A DNA stretch of 64,000 nucleotides from Aequorivita marisscotiae (GCF_029814825.1 NZ_CP122379.1:930001-994000), one strand, 5' to 3'. Positions 15,973 through 25,863 are shown, counted from the first letter of the stretch. Made by a program: numbers and translations. The notes: generated by a model not told the origin, from the sequence alone.

Positions 15973-17286
15973 TTATCCATTATATTTTTTTGAAATTGTT
16001 CGTTTTATTTCATCAAAATAAAGTTTAGGGACGATGGCTTTTGTAAATTCCGTTAAACTTGCACCAGTCATTCTTCTTACCAAAAACCACCAATTAGGTA
16101 CAAATAGAAATAAAAATCCCAAGGTTACAGCCCAGGCAACAGCTTGAATGGAAACCAGGCTTCCTAAGAAAACAAATATTGCCATTATTGCCATGGAAAA
16201 CAAATTCCAATAAAACGATAGATTTGTGCGTCCCGTTGCTATTACAAGGCTGCCAATTGGATTGCCCAAACTGCGAAGGTACATGTACAACGAAAGGATG
16301 CGAACCAGTGCTACTATGCTTTCATATTTAGAGCCGTACAATATGGTAACGATTATTGGCGCAAAAATTATAATGCCCAAATACACAAAGAAGTTTAGCG
16401 AAGAGATGATATTTATAAGCTTTAAATAATTCCTTTTGAGCACATGAATGTCTGTTTGGAATTTTGCCAACAACGGATTCGCAATTTTTGTAATAATGGG
16501 GTTAATAATTTGTGCAGGTTTAAAAACCAGTTGTTTTGCAAGGCTGTAGCCCCCTAATAACTCGGTACTAAATAGTTTCCCGATAACAATTATATCCAAA
16601 TCGCGATTAAAGTAATTTACAAATTGGCTTCCCACTTCATAAATACCAATCTTTAAAAAGGGCAAGGCTTCACTTAATTTAAAGTGAAAACGTACCGGAT
16701 TTAAAAATAGACCTCGCAGCCAAAAAAATAAATTTGGTACCGCATATTGAAAAAGTGCAGAGAATATTAAGGCATATATGCCGTATTGGTAAATTGCAAG
16801 AATAACGGCTATTCCCAAAGAAATAATAGCACTTGTTAATTCTACTAATGCAATAATTCGAAAGTTTAAATTTTTATGTTCTATGGTTTTAAATTGGCCT
16901 CCAAGCGCAGCTGCCAAAACAGCCAGAGCCATTATAATTATAAGCTCGGCCAACAGTGGTTCATTGTAAAATGAAGCAATATAAGGCGATACGAAAAAAA
17001 TAATGCCAAAGACCAATATCCCAAAAATTAAATTAATCCAGTAAAGGCTCGAGTATTCGTTTTTTGAAATATTCTGTTTATGAAATATGGCCGAAGTTAA
17101 GCCCATGTCCATAAAAAGATTTATGATTCCCAAAATAAACAGTGTTAGAGCCATAAGCCCAAAATCTGATTTATCGAGAAAGCGGGCCAAAATTGATAAT
17201 CTCAAAAGGGAGCATATAGCAACTCCTATGGTACCCAGAGTAGTCCATTTTACGCCTTTTATTACGCTCCCTCTTATTGGATCCAT
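15973..17286 (-). CDS. wzx: Wzx-type oligosaccharide flippase
   Basis: A 437-residue polytopic protein with twelve or more spans and the MOP/Polysacc_synt signature: VIKGVKWTTLGTIGVAICSLLRLSILARFLDKSDFGLMALTLFI at the N terminus, then FNRDLDIIVIGKLFSTELLGGYSLA. This matches the MviN/Wzx-like lipopolysaccharide exporters of Bacteroidota. It should translocate the undecaprenyl-linked repeat unit across the inner membrane. Eight bases separate it from the upstream glycosyltransferase, in the same operon. It is the only flippase in the locus. Confidence 0.87.
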   Translation of the reverse strand: MDPIRGSVIKGVKWTTLGTIGVAICSLLRLSILARFLDKSDFGLMALTLFILGIINLFMDMGLTSAIFHKQNISKNEYSSLYWINLIFGILVFGIIFFVSPYIASFYNEPLLAELIIIMALAVLAAALGGQFKTIEHKNLNFRIIALVELTSAIISLGIAVILAIYQYGIYALIFSALFQYAVPNLFFWLRGLFLNPVRFHFKLSEALPFLKIGIYEVGSQFVNYFNRDLDIIVIGKLFSTELLGGYSLAKQLVFKPAQIINPIITKIANPLLAKFQTDIHVLKRNYLKLINIISSLNFFVYLGIIIFAPIIVTILYGSKYESIVALVRILSLYMYLRSLGNPIGSLVIATGRTNLSFYWNLFSMAIMAIFVFLGSLVSIQAVAWAVTLGFLFLFVPNWWFLVRRMTGASLTEFTKAIVPKLYFDEIKRTISKKYNG

Positions 17287-17294
17287 CTGTGTTT

Positions 17295-18497
17295 TTAAGT
17301 ATTTAGCATTCCCGTAAACTCAGCGATACTATTATTTGTAGCGCTGCTAGTGTGCTGGCTTGTCATTTGCTCTCTAAGAACAGTTAGCTTTTCCGGGTTT
17401 TTCAATAAAGTTTCTACCCCTTGTAGTAATGCTTTTGTATTATTGGCAACAATACTTCCGTTTACATTTTCTATTACAAATTCCTTTGCCGCTGGAAAAT
17501 CTGTAGTAATAACTGGAGTATTTAGCATAATTGCTTCACTTAAAACCATTCCTTGGGCTTCATAGGCAGAAGATAGTACAAAACAATCTGCATATTTTAT
17601 ATACGGATAGGGATTTTGCTGAAATCCTTTAAATACCATATATCCTTTTAAGGCATTTGTTTTAGCTTGCGTCTTTAACGCTTCTAAATCGGGGCCATCG
17701 CCTATAAGGTACCATTTAAAAGAATAGTTTTTTTCTTTGAGTTCTTTGGCAATTTCTAAAATTCTATCAATACGTTTTTGGTTGTTTTCAACACGCGCCA
17801 CGGTTACAAAAATAATTTCATCACTTTTTTTTGAATACGGAGTGCTGTTGCCAGCCTTTTCAATAAGAACTTTTGGATCAAGAAAATTATGAACCAAATA
17901 CGATTTGGCTGAAAATTCTGGTGCAAGTCTATCAAAATCTGCTTTACAACTTTTTGATACCGATACTATTTTATCAAAATTTTTATAGCGTTCTAAAATA
18001 TATTTTCTTGTAAAGCCCAATTTATCGAGGTCGTTATGGATCCAGGCTATTTTCTGTTTGGCCGTTACTGAAGTCTGAACAAAATAGTTTGTTCCCATCT
18101 CGGCATTATTTTTTGGAATATCGTTCGAAAAAGAAATTGCTGCGTCGTAGTTAGTTTCTCGATTCCAATGATTATACAGATACCGCATTGCTAATTTACG
18201 AGAAGTGATATCGCCCAAGATCTTTGAAATAGGCTTAACAATTGCATAGGCTGCCAATTGATACCACGGCAGATGTGTTTTGGCTACGGTGAAATTAATG
18301 TATAAACATTTCAGAATAAAAGGAGAGTAAACCTGTACTTTATTGGTTATTTGGTTGAATTTTTCACCAAAATACGGATTAAAGCATACCAATTCAATAG
18401 AGAACTGACTATCCTTTTGCAGTTCGATAAGGAGATTGTACAATGAATTTGCAATGCCTCCCATTTTAAGGTGTGGATTTACAAATAATATTTTCAT
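17295..18497 (-). CDS. GT4-type glycosyltransferase
   Basis: A 400-residue GT-B enzyme with an N-terminal glycine loop (FVNPHLKMGGIANSLYNLL), a mid-protein IAWIHNDLDKLGF, and a C-terminal Glycos_transf_1 domain: FVTVARVENNQKRIDRILEIA, WYLIGDGPDLEALK and the donor site SSAYEAQGMVLSEAIMLNTPVITTDFPAAKEFV. It should add one sugar to the repeat unit. It lies 22 bases downstream of wecC and eight bases upstream of wzx, so it is well embedded in the operon. The donor is not predictable. Confidence 0.88.
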   Translation of the reverse strand: MKILFVNPHLKMGGIANSLYNLLIELQKDSQFSIELVCFNPYFGEKFNQITNKVQVYSPFILKCLYINFTVAKTHLPWYQLAAYAIVKPISKILGDITSRKLAMRYLYNHWNRETNYDAAISFSNDIPKNNAEMGTNYFVQTSVTAKQKIAWIHNDLDKLGFTRKYILERYKNFDKIVSVSKSCKADFDRLAPEFSAKSYLVHNFLDPKVLIEKAGNSTPYSKKSDEIIFVTVARVENNQKRIDRILEIAKELKEKNYSFKWYLIGDGPDLEALKTQAKTNALKGYMVFKGFQQNPYPYIKYADCFVLSSAYEAQGMVLSEAIMLNTPVITTDFPAAKEFVIENVNGSIVANNTKALLQGVETLLKNPEKLTVLREQMTSQHTSSATNNSIAEFTGMLNT

Positions 18498-18519
18498 TGT
18501 ACTTCTCTTTTAAAAAATT

Positions 18520-19731
18520 CTAGCTATTTAATATTCCACAAAAATCTACAACTATAGCTTGAGGTGGTATCTCTAGTCCTTTAAACTCCTTATGAGCCAC
18601 CAAAAAAACCATAATGTCGCTGGTTTCTTTAGCTTCTGAAACTGAAGTTAAATTGAATTTACTGTGAGATTTTAGGTTTGGTTCTACAAACTGAACATTA
18701 AACCCATCGGTTTTTAATTGTTGTGCAACGTGAAGGGCAGGCGATTCGCGTAAATCGTCTATATTGGGTTTAAAAGCCAAGCCCATGCAGGCTATTTTAG
18801 CATCTTTACCGGTATCTACTTTGAACTGAAGGGCGGCATTTTTTAATTTTTCAATAGCCCATTCGGTTTTATAATTGTTTATTTCACGCGCATTTCGAAT
18901 TATTTTCGATTCCTCTGGAAATTCAGAAACAATAAACCATGGATCCACTGCAATACAATGGCCGCCAACACCCGTTCCCGGTTGTAAGATATTTACACGA
19001 GGGTGTTTATTCGCCAATCGGATTAACTCCCAAACGTTTATGTTTGCCTTGTCGCAAATCATTGAAAGTTCATTTGCGAAAGCTATTTGCACATCGCGCG
19101 ATGAATTTTCAACCAGTTTGCACATTTCGGCCGTTTGCGAATTTGTTTTGTGAAGTTCACCTTTAACGAAATGCTTATAAAACCAAACTGCTTTTTCAGT
19201 AGATGCTTCATCAATTCCACCTATTGCGCGATCGTTCTGTTCCAGTTCATAAATTACATTCCCGGGCAAAACACGTTCTGGACAATAGGCAATAAAAATT
19301 TCACCCTTTAAATCGGGGCGTTCCTCAAAAATTATTTCTTGGATTTTATGGGTCGTGCCAACGGGGCTGGTAGATTCCAAAATAACCAGAGCGCCCTTCT
19401 CTAGTGTAGGAATTATATTTTTAACCGCACTTTCAACATAAGAAAGATCTGGCACGTGCTCTTCTTTAAAAGGTGTTGGTACAGCTATTAAATAAACATC
19501 TGCTATAATGGGTGCTGTTGAAGCTTTAAGGTAGCCGTGCTTAACAACATGATGCACCAAACCATCAAGTTCGGGTTCTACAATGTGAATTTTACCTTCA
19601 TTTATGGTATTAACGACACTTTGAGAAATATCTACTCCAGTAACATTTAATTTTTTACTCGCTATTAACGCTGCTGTGGGCAAGCCTATATAGCCAAGCC
19701 CCATCATTACCACTGTGGGTTTATTTTCCAT
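18520..19731 (-). CDS. wecC: UDP-N-acetyl-D-mannosamine dehydrogenase
   Basis: The protein is 403 residues from the ATG at 19731, one base after the wecB stop; an in-frame start five codons upstream would overlap wecB and is less likely. It has the Rossmann NAD site (MGLGYIGLPTAALIA), the central dehydrogenase domain with CPERVLPGN and the catalytic Cys region GTGVGGHCIAVDPWF, and a C-terminal UDP-binding domain (GLAFKPNIDDLRESPAL). It oxidises UDP-ManNAc to UDP-ManNAcA with two NAD+, following wecB. The catalytic Cys is present, so the enzyme should be active. Confidence 0.92.
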   Translation of the reverse strand: MENKPTVVMMGLGYIGLPTAALIASKKLNVTGVDISQSVVNTINEGKIHIVEPELDGLVHHVVKHGYLKASTAPIIADVYLIAVPTPFKEEHVPDLSYVESAVKNIIPTLEKGALVILESTSPVGTTHKIQEIIFEERPDLKGEIFIAYCPERVLPGNVIYELEQNDRAIGGIDEASTEKAVWFYKHFVKGELHKTNSQTAEMCKLVENSSRDVQIAFANELSMICDKANINVWELIRLANKHPRVNILQPGTGVGGHCIAVDPWFIVSEFPEESKIIRNAREINNYKTEWAIEKLKNAALQFKVDTGKDAKIACMGLAFKPNIDDLRESPALHVAQQLKTDGFNVQFVEPNLKSHSKFNLTSVSEAKETSDIMVFLVAHKEFKGLEIPPQAIVVDFCGILNS

Positions 19732-19732
19732 T

Positions 19733-20857
19733 TTATAATGCTTCAATAAAATTTACAATTCGTTCTGCCGATTTTCCATCACCATACGGATTGTGTAACA
19801 TACTCATACTTTTGTAATATTGAGTATCTGTTAATAATTTTTCGGTTTCTTCAATTATTGTTTCTGTGTTTGTTCCCAATAAAATTACGGTGCCTTCTTC
19901 AACGGCTTCGGGACGTTCGGTAGTAGTTCTAGTTACCAAAACTGGTTTCCCCAAGCTTGGCGCCTCTTCTTGAATTCCGCCACTATCTGTAATTATTAAA
20001 TACGACTTTTCCATTAACCAAATAAATGCGGGATACGCTAGAGGTGCTACTAAAAATAAATTTTTAATTCCGCCGAGAAGTTCGTTTACAGGTCCAACTA
20101 CGTTCGGATTTAGGTGAACAGGGTAAATTATTTCAACATCTGGATGCTTCTCTGCTATAGTTTTTAACGCAGCGCAAATACTAATAAGTCCATCCCCGTG
20201 ATTTTCTCTTCGATGCCCTGTTACAAGTATTATTTTTTTCTGAAAATTCAAAATGGTTTTTAAATTTTCAATTTCTAAATCCTTAAAATTTTCTGCATTT
20301 ACCTTTTCAATTCCGTAGAGCAGAGCATCGATAACGGTATTTCCGGTAACCAAAATAGTATCTTCCTTTGTGTTTTCGGCCAAAAGATTATTCTTAGAAA
20401 GTTCCGTAGGCGCAAAGTGATAATCTGCAATTTTTCCCGTAAGCTGTCTGTTAAATTCTTCGGGGAACGGATATTGCCTATTAAAGGTTCGTAAACCAGC
20501 TTCAACATGACATATTTTCGCACCACTATAAAATGCGGCTATCCCCACGGCCATAGAGGTTGTTGTATCTCCGTGAACGTAAACATAATCTGGTTTAACC
20601 TCGTCCAGTACTGCTTTCATATTTTCAATTATAGCAGCAGTCAGCGAATACAGATTCTGGTTTGGACGCATGAGATCTAAATCAAAATCCGGTATTATTT
20701 CGAAAAAGTCCAGCACCTGATCCAGCATTTCTCGGTGCTGCGCAGTAACACAAACTTTTGTTACAAAGTTTTTATTCTTTAAAAACTCTTGAACCAGAGG
20801 CGCCATTTTTATAGCTTCGGGACGCGTTCCAAATACAATTAAATTTGTTCTAGACAT
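19733..20857 (-). CDS. wecB: UDP-N-acetylglucosamine 2-epimerase (non-hydrolysing)
   Basis: A 374-residue two-domain GT-B-like epimerase with GTRPEAIKMAPLV at the N terminus, HGDTTTSMAVGIAAFY, HVEAGLRTFNRQYPFPEEFNR, LVTGHRRENHGDG and ITDSGGIQEEAPSLGKPVLVTR. These match the conserved non-hydrolysing epimerase residues. It interconverts UDP-GlcNAc and UDP-ManNAc, feeding wecC one base downstream. Length is normal for the family. The pair explains how ManNAcA enters the polysaccharide, with the WecG-type protein at 4021 as a candidate transferase. Confidence 0.94.
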   Translation of the reverse strand: MSRTNLIVFGTRPEAIKMAPLVQEFLKNKNFVTKVCVTAQHREMLDQVLDFFEIIPDFDLDLMRPNQNLYSLTAAIIENMKAVLDEVKPDYVYVHGDTTTSMAVGIAAFYSGAKICHVEAGLRTFNRQYPFPEEFNRQLTGKIADYHFAPTELSKNNLLAENTKEDTILVTGNTVIDALLYGIEKVNAENFKDLEIENLKTILNFQKKIILVTGHRRENHGDGLISICAALKTIAEKHPDVEIIYPVHLNPNVVGPVNELLGGIKNLFLVAPLAYPAFIWLMEKSYLIITDSGGIQEEAPSLGKPVLVTRTTTERPEAVEEGTVILLGTNTETIIEETEKLLTDTQYYKSMSMLHNPYGDGKSAERIVNFIEAL

Positions 20858-20901
20858 TAACTATTTTTTGAAGAATTACTAAACTTTATCGTTTCAGAAA
20901 A

Positions 20902-21864
20902 TTATTCTGCATTAGCATATTTTTTAAGACCTCTAAAAAGATAAAGCACAAAAAAGATTAAAGAAAACAAGAAAACCAATAGTATCGGGTATTTTACTTT
21001 ATTTGAAATATCAATAAATTTCTCTGGTTCCATATTAAAGTTGGCACTTACTAGTTTTATTGGAACGGTATAATCATTCTGCTCTATTTCAAGTTGCTGT
21101 AAATATTCTACAAGTTGTCGTTTCTTTTCTACCAAATTATACTGATCGGCTATATTGTTTACCGATACTGAAGTACCCGCTTTGGGTCCGGCGTAATTAG
21201 ATTTTATTAGCGAATCCAGCTGACCTATCATTATATAGTGTTCCTTTACCTCAAAATCCTTTACTTCTTTATATATTTTTTGATACTCTTGCAGATGCTC
21301 ATTACTGTTAAAATGAGCAATAAGATCGTTTACAATTTGTTGTGATGTAGTTTTTCCCTTGGCAAATACTCGTATTCTATGATATTTGTAGTATTTGCTA
21401 GTCGTCATGTTTTCTACATATTCAGAAAAATCCTGATTTTGAGAAATAATTTTTAAAATATCAACATATTGTCGAGATTCGGATATAAAATTGTACAAAT
21501 CTACAATTGGTTCAATTTCAATGAGTTTAAGTTTCGAAAAGTTGGTGTCTAACACCGTCTTTAAATACGCCGTATCTTTTGCGGCAATTTTTAAATTAAG
21601 CTCATTTACTTTATCGTACAGATAATCTACACTTTGAAAGTTTGGAATTACGATCAATTCATTGCTGTAGGTTTTAGTGGATGTATAATCCTTATAAAAC
21701 CCATATGCAAATCCTATAATTGCAATAACAATAATTACTATGAAATATCTTTTAAAGAAATCAATAGCTAATAAAAAGTTTCTTGCTGCACTTTTAGAAA
21801 AATCGCCAAATTTTCCCAATAAATATCCCAAATCAACCTCTTCTGATGAATTGTGTTTTGCCAT
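20902..21864 (-). CDS. Wzz-like chain-length determinant
   Basis: A 320-residue protein with two membrane spans (about 40-60 and 292-310) and a largely helical periplasmic region between them, the topology of Wzz-type polysaccharide co-polymerases. There is no C-terminal tyrosine-kinase domain and no Walker motif. Conservation to known Wzz proteins is weak, and the call rests on topology and its place among sugar-nucleotide and export genes, 44 bases upstream of wecB. It would set the modal length made by the Wzy-type polymerase. Confidence 0.72.
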   Translation of the reverse strand: MAKHNSSEEVDLGYLLGKFGDFSKSAARNFLLAIDFFKRYFIVIIVIAIIGFAYGFYKDYTSTKTYSNELIVIPNFQSVDYLYDKVNELNLKIAAKDTAYLKTVLDTNFSKLKLIEIEPIVDLYNFISESRQYVDILKIISQNQDFSEYVENMTTSKYYKYHRIRVFAKGKTTSQQIVNDLIAHFNSNEHLQEYQKIYKEVKDFEVKEHYIMIGQLDSLIKSNYAGPKAGTSVSVNNIADQYNLVEKKRQLVEYLQQLEIEQNDYTVPIKLVSANFNMEPEKFIDISNKVKYPILLVFLFSLIFFVLYLFRGLKKYANAE

Positions 21865-21882
21865 GCTAAATAATTTTAAAAA

Positions 21883-22740
21883 TCAATGACTGTCCTTTTG
21901 TAATACAGATTGGAGGCTCTCCCGCCAATCTATATATTTTAATTTTAACTTATTCTGCGCCTTCGTATTATCTAAAACACTGTATTCTGGCCTTGCGGCA
22001 AAAGTACGGTATTGGTTGGTTTTTGCAAGATTTGTATCTTTTAATTTTCCCGTATGTAGTAGTATGGCTTCTGCAAAACCAAACCAGGTGGTTTCGCCAC
22101 TGTTACTGTAATGATAAACGCCATATTCTGTAGAATCTTGTGCAATTATTTGCAATAAAGCTTCGGCTAAATCATTGGCATTTGTCGGGGTTCCAGTTTG
22201 TTCGGTCGTAATTGTTAGCGGTTTTGCCGCTTCGGCATTTTTTAAAATAGTTTTTAGGAAGTTATGGCCATATTGCGAATACAACCACGAAGTGCGCAAT
22301 ATAAAGAATGACTCACAAAGTTCCTGAATATATTTTTCCCCCTTTAGTTTTGAAGCCCCGTAAACATTGATGGGGTTTGTAATATCGGTTTCAACATATG
22401 GCGTTTTCGATTTACCATCAAATACATAATCTGTAGAAACGTGCAACAAAACAGTATTGTATTCATTACATATTGAAGCCAGGTTTTTCACCGCTTCGGC
22501 ATTTATTGCAAGTGCTTTTTTTGCATCGCTTTCGGCCTGTTCTACATTTGTGTATGCTGCAGTATTAATGCAATGTGAAAAATTATTTTTTCTGAAGAAT
22601 TCCGATACTGAATCTGCATTTTCAATATCTAATTCATTCTTTGACAGAAAGACAAATTCAAGGTCGGGAAAATCGGCTGCCGCATCTCTTATGCATTTTC
22701 CCAACTGTCCGTTTGCGCCTGTGACTACTATTTTTTTCAT
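21883..22740 (-). CDS. rfbD: dTDP-4-dehydrorhamnose reductase
   Basis: A 285-residue SDR-type enzyme: NAD(P) site VTGANGQLGKCI at the N terminus, INTAAYTNVEQAESD, STDYVFDGKSKTPY and the catalytic YGASKLKGE. It catalyses the last step of dTDP-L-rhamnose synthesis, reduction of the 4-keto group. It overlaps the end of rfbC by four bases (ATGA), which implies coupled translation. Length and motifs are normal. Confidence 0.93.
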   Translation of the reverse strand: MKKIVVTGANGQLGKCIRDAAADFPDLEFVFLSKNELDIENADSVSEFFRKNNFSHCINTAAYTNVEQAESDAKKALAINAEAVKNLASICNEYNTVLLHVSTDYVFDGKSKTPYVETDITNPINVYGASKLKGEKYIQELCESFFILRTSWLYSQYGHNFLKTILKNAEAAKPLTITTEQTGTPTNANDLAEALLQIIAQDSTEYGVYHYSNSGETTWFGFAEAILLHTGKLKDTNLAKTNQYRTFAARPEYSVLDNTKAQNKLKLKYIDWRESLQSVLQKDSH

Positions 22741-23282
22741 GAAAATACTTCCGTGAAACTAGGAAGCTCCAAATCCTTTTCTGATATAATAAATTCTTCC
22801 TTTGGAAGATGCCAATCCAGCGCTAAGGTTGCGTCATTGTAAATGATTCCGCTTTCTGAGGATTTATTGTAAAAATTATCACATTTATACGAAAATATTG
22901 ACTCTTCAGAAAGGGTTATAAATCCATGTGCCAAACCACGCGGCACAAAAAGCTGCAAATGTTCAACATCGTCCAGAACAATGCTGAACGACTTCCCAAA
23001 AGTTTCCGAATCCTTCCGAATATCAACCACTATGTCTAAAACTTTTCCTTTAACTACTCGAACTAGCTTTGCCTGCGCCATTTCACCCTTTTGAAAATGG
23101 AGTCCGCGCAAAACTCCTTTTGATGAAACAGATTGATTATCCTGCACAAAATCTATCTGTAAACCAGTAGTTTTTTTGAATGCTTGTTGATTGTACGTTT
23201 CGTAAAAAAGTCCGCGTTCGTCTCTAAAAACGTTCGGCTTTATAATAAAACAATTTTTTAAGGGAGTTTTTTGTAGTTCCAA
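22737..23282 (-). CDS. rfbC: dTDP-4-dehydrorhamnose 3,5-epimerase
   Basis: A 181-residue cupin-fold epimerase with FRDERGLFYETYNQQAF, QDNQSVSSKGVLRGLHFQKG (catalytic His region), VVKGKVLDIVVDIR and FVPRGLAHGF. It epimerises C3 and C5 of dTDP-4-keto-6-deoxyglucose. The frame opens with TTG two bases after the rfbA stop, and no ATG lies near the conserved N terminus, so TTG is the likely start. It sits between rfbA and rfbD in the usual pathway cluster. Confidence 0.92.
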   Translation of the reverse strand: MELQKTPLKNCFIIKPNVFRDERGLFYETYNQQAFKKTTGLQIDFVQDNQSVSSKGVLRGLHFQKGEMAQAKLVRVVKGKVLDIVVDIRKDSETFGKSFSIVLDDVEHLQLFVPRGLAHGFITLSEESIFSYKCDNFYNKSSESGIIYNDATLALDWHLPKEEFIISEKDLELPSFTEVFS

Positions 23283-23284
23283 AT

Positions 23285-24142
<858 letters not shown>

Positions 24143-24158
24143 CTACGTGTTTTTTTTT

Positions 24159-24176
24159 GACCACGAATACACGAAT
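24159..24176. repeat. Short repeat, left boundary of TA cassette
   Basis: GACCACGAATACACGAAT lies just after rfbA. The same element with two changes recurs at 24796-24813, on the other side of the toxin-antitoxin genes, and a third, inverted copy follows at 24828-24844. Confidence 0.6.
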
Positions 24177-24208
24177 AGAAGTGTAAAACGAAATCGTTTT
24201 TTATATGT

Positions 24209-24490
24209 TCAAAACAAATCGGAGTGGGAGCCGATTCTAATCAATTTTATGGTTTTTGGAGATTCAATTTGAAACCAAATAATCAAAAGATCAGGTTTTA
24301 AATGGCATTCCCAATCATCCTTATATTTCCCCTTCAGTTTATGGGGTTTCATAGTAGGCGGTATACCCTTAACACCCTTGATTTCAAGCAGATGAAGAAC
24401 TTCTGAAACTAACGCAAAGTCTGCTCCGCTTCTTTTAAAAATTCTTTTAATATCTTTTCTAAATTTAGAAGTTTCAATTAATTCGTACAT
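24209..24490 (-). CDS. YafQ-type mRNA interferase toxin (RelE superfamily)
   Basis: This 93-residue toxin has the RelE/YafQ fold and retains the YafQ catalytic set: H50 (MKPHKLKG), H63 and D67 (ECHLKPDLLIIW), H89 and F93 (RIGSHSDLF). Such toxins cleave mRNA in the ribosomal A site. The start overlaps the antitoxin stop by one base (TGATG). Key residues are intact, so the toxin is probably functional. The gene sits on the same strand as the rhamnose genes and may also be transcribed with them. Confidence 0.85.
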   Translation of the reverse strand: MYELIETSKFRKDIKRIFKRSGADFALVSEVLHLLEIKGVKGIPPTMKPHKLKGKYKDDWECHLKPDLLIIWFQIESPKTIKLIRIGSHSDLF

Positions 24491-24729
24491 CAGTCTCTAT
24501 CATTCATTATATCTTCTAAATACTTGTCTAGATTAGGAATTTTTGTAAGATTTATATCGTTATGGGCTTCATAAATAGCTTGCTGTGTTTCGGTATTTGG
24601 AATATTGCCAACATCTTGGTACAATAAAAACTCAATATAATTATTTAAGCTTCGTTTTTGGGCTTTTGCTTTTGCTTTTACGAGCTCCAACAAATCTTTG
24701 TCAAATCTTAATGCTGTTTGTACCTTCAT
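24490..24729 (-). CDS. Ribbon-helix-helix antitoxin of the YafQ pair
   Basis: The 79-residue protein from the ATG at 24729 begins with a ribbon-helix-helix pattern (KVQTALRFDKDLLELVKAKAKAQKRSLNNYIEFLL). Its acidic C-terminal tail (about residues 45-79) would bind the toxin. A start nine codons upstream is less likely, because the -7 box lies directly behind it. It should neutralise the YafQ-type toxin and bind the inverted repeat at 24766-24780, inside its own promoter. Confidence 0.8.
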   Translation of the reverse strand: MKVQTALRFDKDLLELVKAKAKAQKRSLNNYIEFLLYQDVGNIPNTETQQAIYEAHNDINLTKIPNLDKYLEDIMNDRD

Positions 24730-24753
24730 AATATCAATTCTTAAATATTTCTT

Positions 24754-24784
24754 CAAATATATGCAATAACAACCTGTTATACAA
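24754..24784 (-). promoter_or_regulatory. Promoter of the antitoxin-toxin pair with embedded operator
   Basis: On the minus strand a TTG (24782-24784) lies 20 bases upstream of TATATTTG (24754-24761), matching the Bacteroidota promoter. The spacer contains the inverted repeat ATAACA-ACC-TGTTAT (24766-24780), with another TGTTAT at 24786-24791. Repressor binding there would block the promoter. Autoregulation is inferred. Confidence 0.55.
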
Positions 24785-24795
24785 GTGTTATAATT

Positions 24796-24844
24796 GACCG
24801 TGAATACACGAATATTCTTTTATAATTATTCGTGTATTCATGGT
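24796..24844. repeat. Inverted repeat, right boundary of TA cassette
   Basis: GACCGTGAATACACGAAT (24796-24813) faces an inverted copy at 24828-24844. The arms match except for one internal base and the outermost one. The left arm also resembles the copy at 24159-24176. The hairpin may end rfbB transcription, though no long U run follows, or mark an insertion boundary. Confidence 0.6.
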
Positions 24845-24850
24845 TAACAT

Positions 24851-25861
24851 TTACAATCTATCCCGATTATCCAAATACCAAGCAATTGTTTTTTGAATAC
24901 CGGTTTCAAAATTTTCCTTTGCTTTCCAGCCCAGTTCACCTTCAATTTTTGAAGCATCAATGGCGTATCTAAAATCGTGGCCGGGACGGTCTTTTACAAA
25001 AGTAATTTGTTCTTTATACGAAGTATTCTTCGGAAGCATTTCGTCTAACAATTCGCAAATAACATTGGCTATATATAAGTTTTCGCGTTCATTGCGGCCG
25101 CCAATATTATAGGTTTCCCCAAGCTTTCCGTTCTCTAATGCCAACTGTATGCCACTGCAATGATCTACAACGTAAAGCCAATCGCGCACATTCTTTCCAT
25201 CCCCGTAAATCGGGATAGATTCCCCCGAAATTGCTTTGCGAATAATAGTTGGGATTAATTTTTCTTTGTGCTGATTGGGCCCGTAATTATTAGAGCAATT
25301 TGTAGTAACAACGGGCAATCCGTAGGTGTGAAAGTAACTGCGTACAATAAAATCTGACGAAGCCTTTGACGCGCTATACGGACTATTGGGCGCATACGAG
25401 GTTTTTTCGGTGAAAAGACCTGTTTCTCCCAGTGTGCCGTAAACTTCATCGGTTGAAATATGCAGAAAACGCGCATTTCTGAATTCATCTTTCAAATCAT
25501 TGGGGCCGTTCATCCAGGTTTTATAGGCACTCTCAAGCAAATTAAAAGTTCCTACAATATTTGTTTGGATAAATTCGGACGGACCCGAAATAGAATTGTC
25601 CACATGGCTTTCGGCAGCAAAGTGAACTACTTTTTGAAATTGATGTTCGGCAAATAAATTTTGAACCATTTCGGTATCACAAATATCACCTTTTATAAAG
25701 GTGAATTTATGCGAAACTTGTTCCAGATTTTTCAAATTTCCCGCATACGTTAGCTTATCCAACACGAAAATATCGTATGCTGAATTTTTTAGGACGTATT
25801 CCACATAATTGGATCCTATAAAACCTGCTCCTCCGGTAACCAGTACTTTATCGTTTTTCAA
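24851..25861 (-). CDS. rfbB: dTDP-glucose 4,6-dehydratase
   Basis: A 336-residue extended SDR enzyme with VTGGAGFIGSNYVEY (NAD site, residue 8 on), HFAAESHVDNSI, HISTDEVYGTLGE, the catalytic YSASKASSDF and NCSNNYGPNQHKEKLIPTIIRKA, matching RmlB closely. It converts dTDP-glucose to dTDP-4-keto-6-deoxyglucose. The start appears to be TTG at 25861, two bases after the stop of the DUF6909-like gene, suggesting co-transcription from upstream. The TA cassette separates it from rfbA. Confidence 0.95.
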   Translation of the reverse strand: MKNDKVLVTGGAGFIGSNYVEYVLKNSAYDIFVLDKLTYAGNLKNLEQVSHKFTFIKGDICDTEMVQNLFAEHQFQKVVHFAAESHVDNSISGPSEFIQTNIVGTFNLLESAYKTWMNGPNDLKDEFRNARFLHISTDEVYGTLGETGLFTEKTSYAPNSPYSASKASSDFIVRSYFHTYGLPVVTTNCSNNYGPNQHKEKLIPTIIRKAISGESIPIYGDGKNVRDWLYVVDHCSGIQLALENGKLGETYNIGGRNERENLYIANVICELLDEMLPKNTSYKEQITFVKDRPGHDFRYAIDASKIEGELGWKAKENFETGIQKTIAWYLDNRDRL

Positions 25862-25863
25862 AA

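Noticed and set aside
24159..24844. Reading the three repeat copies as a CRISPR array
   Set aside because: The copies are few, unequally spaced, one is inverted, and no cas genes are present.
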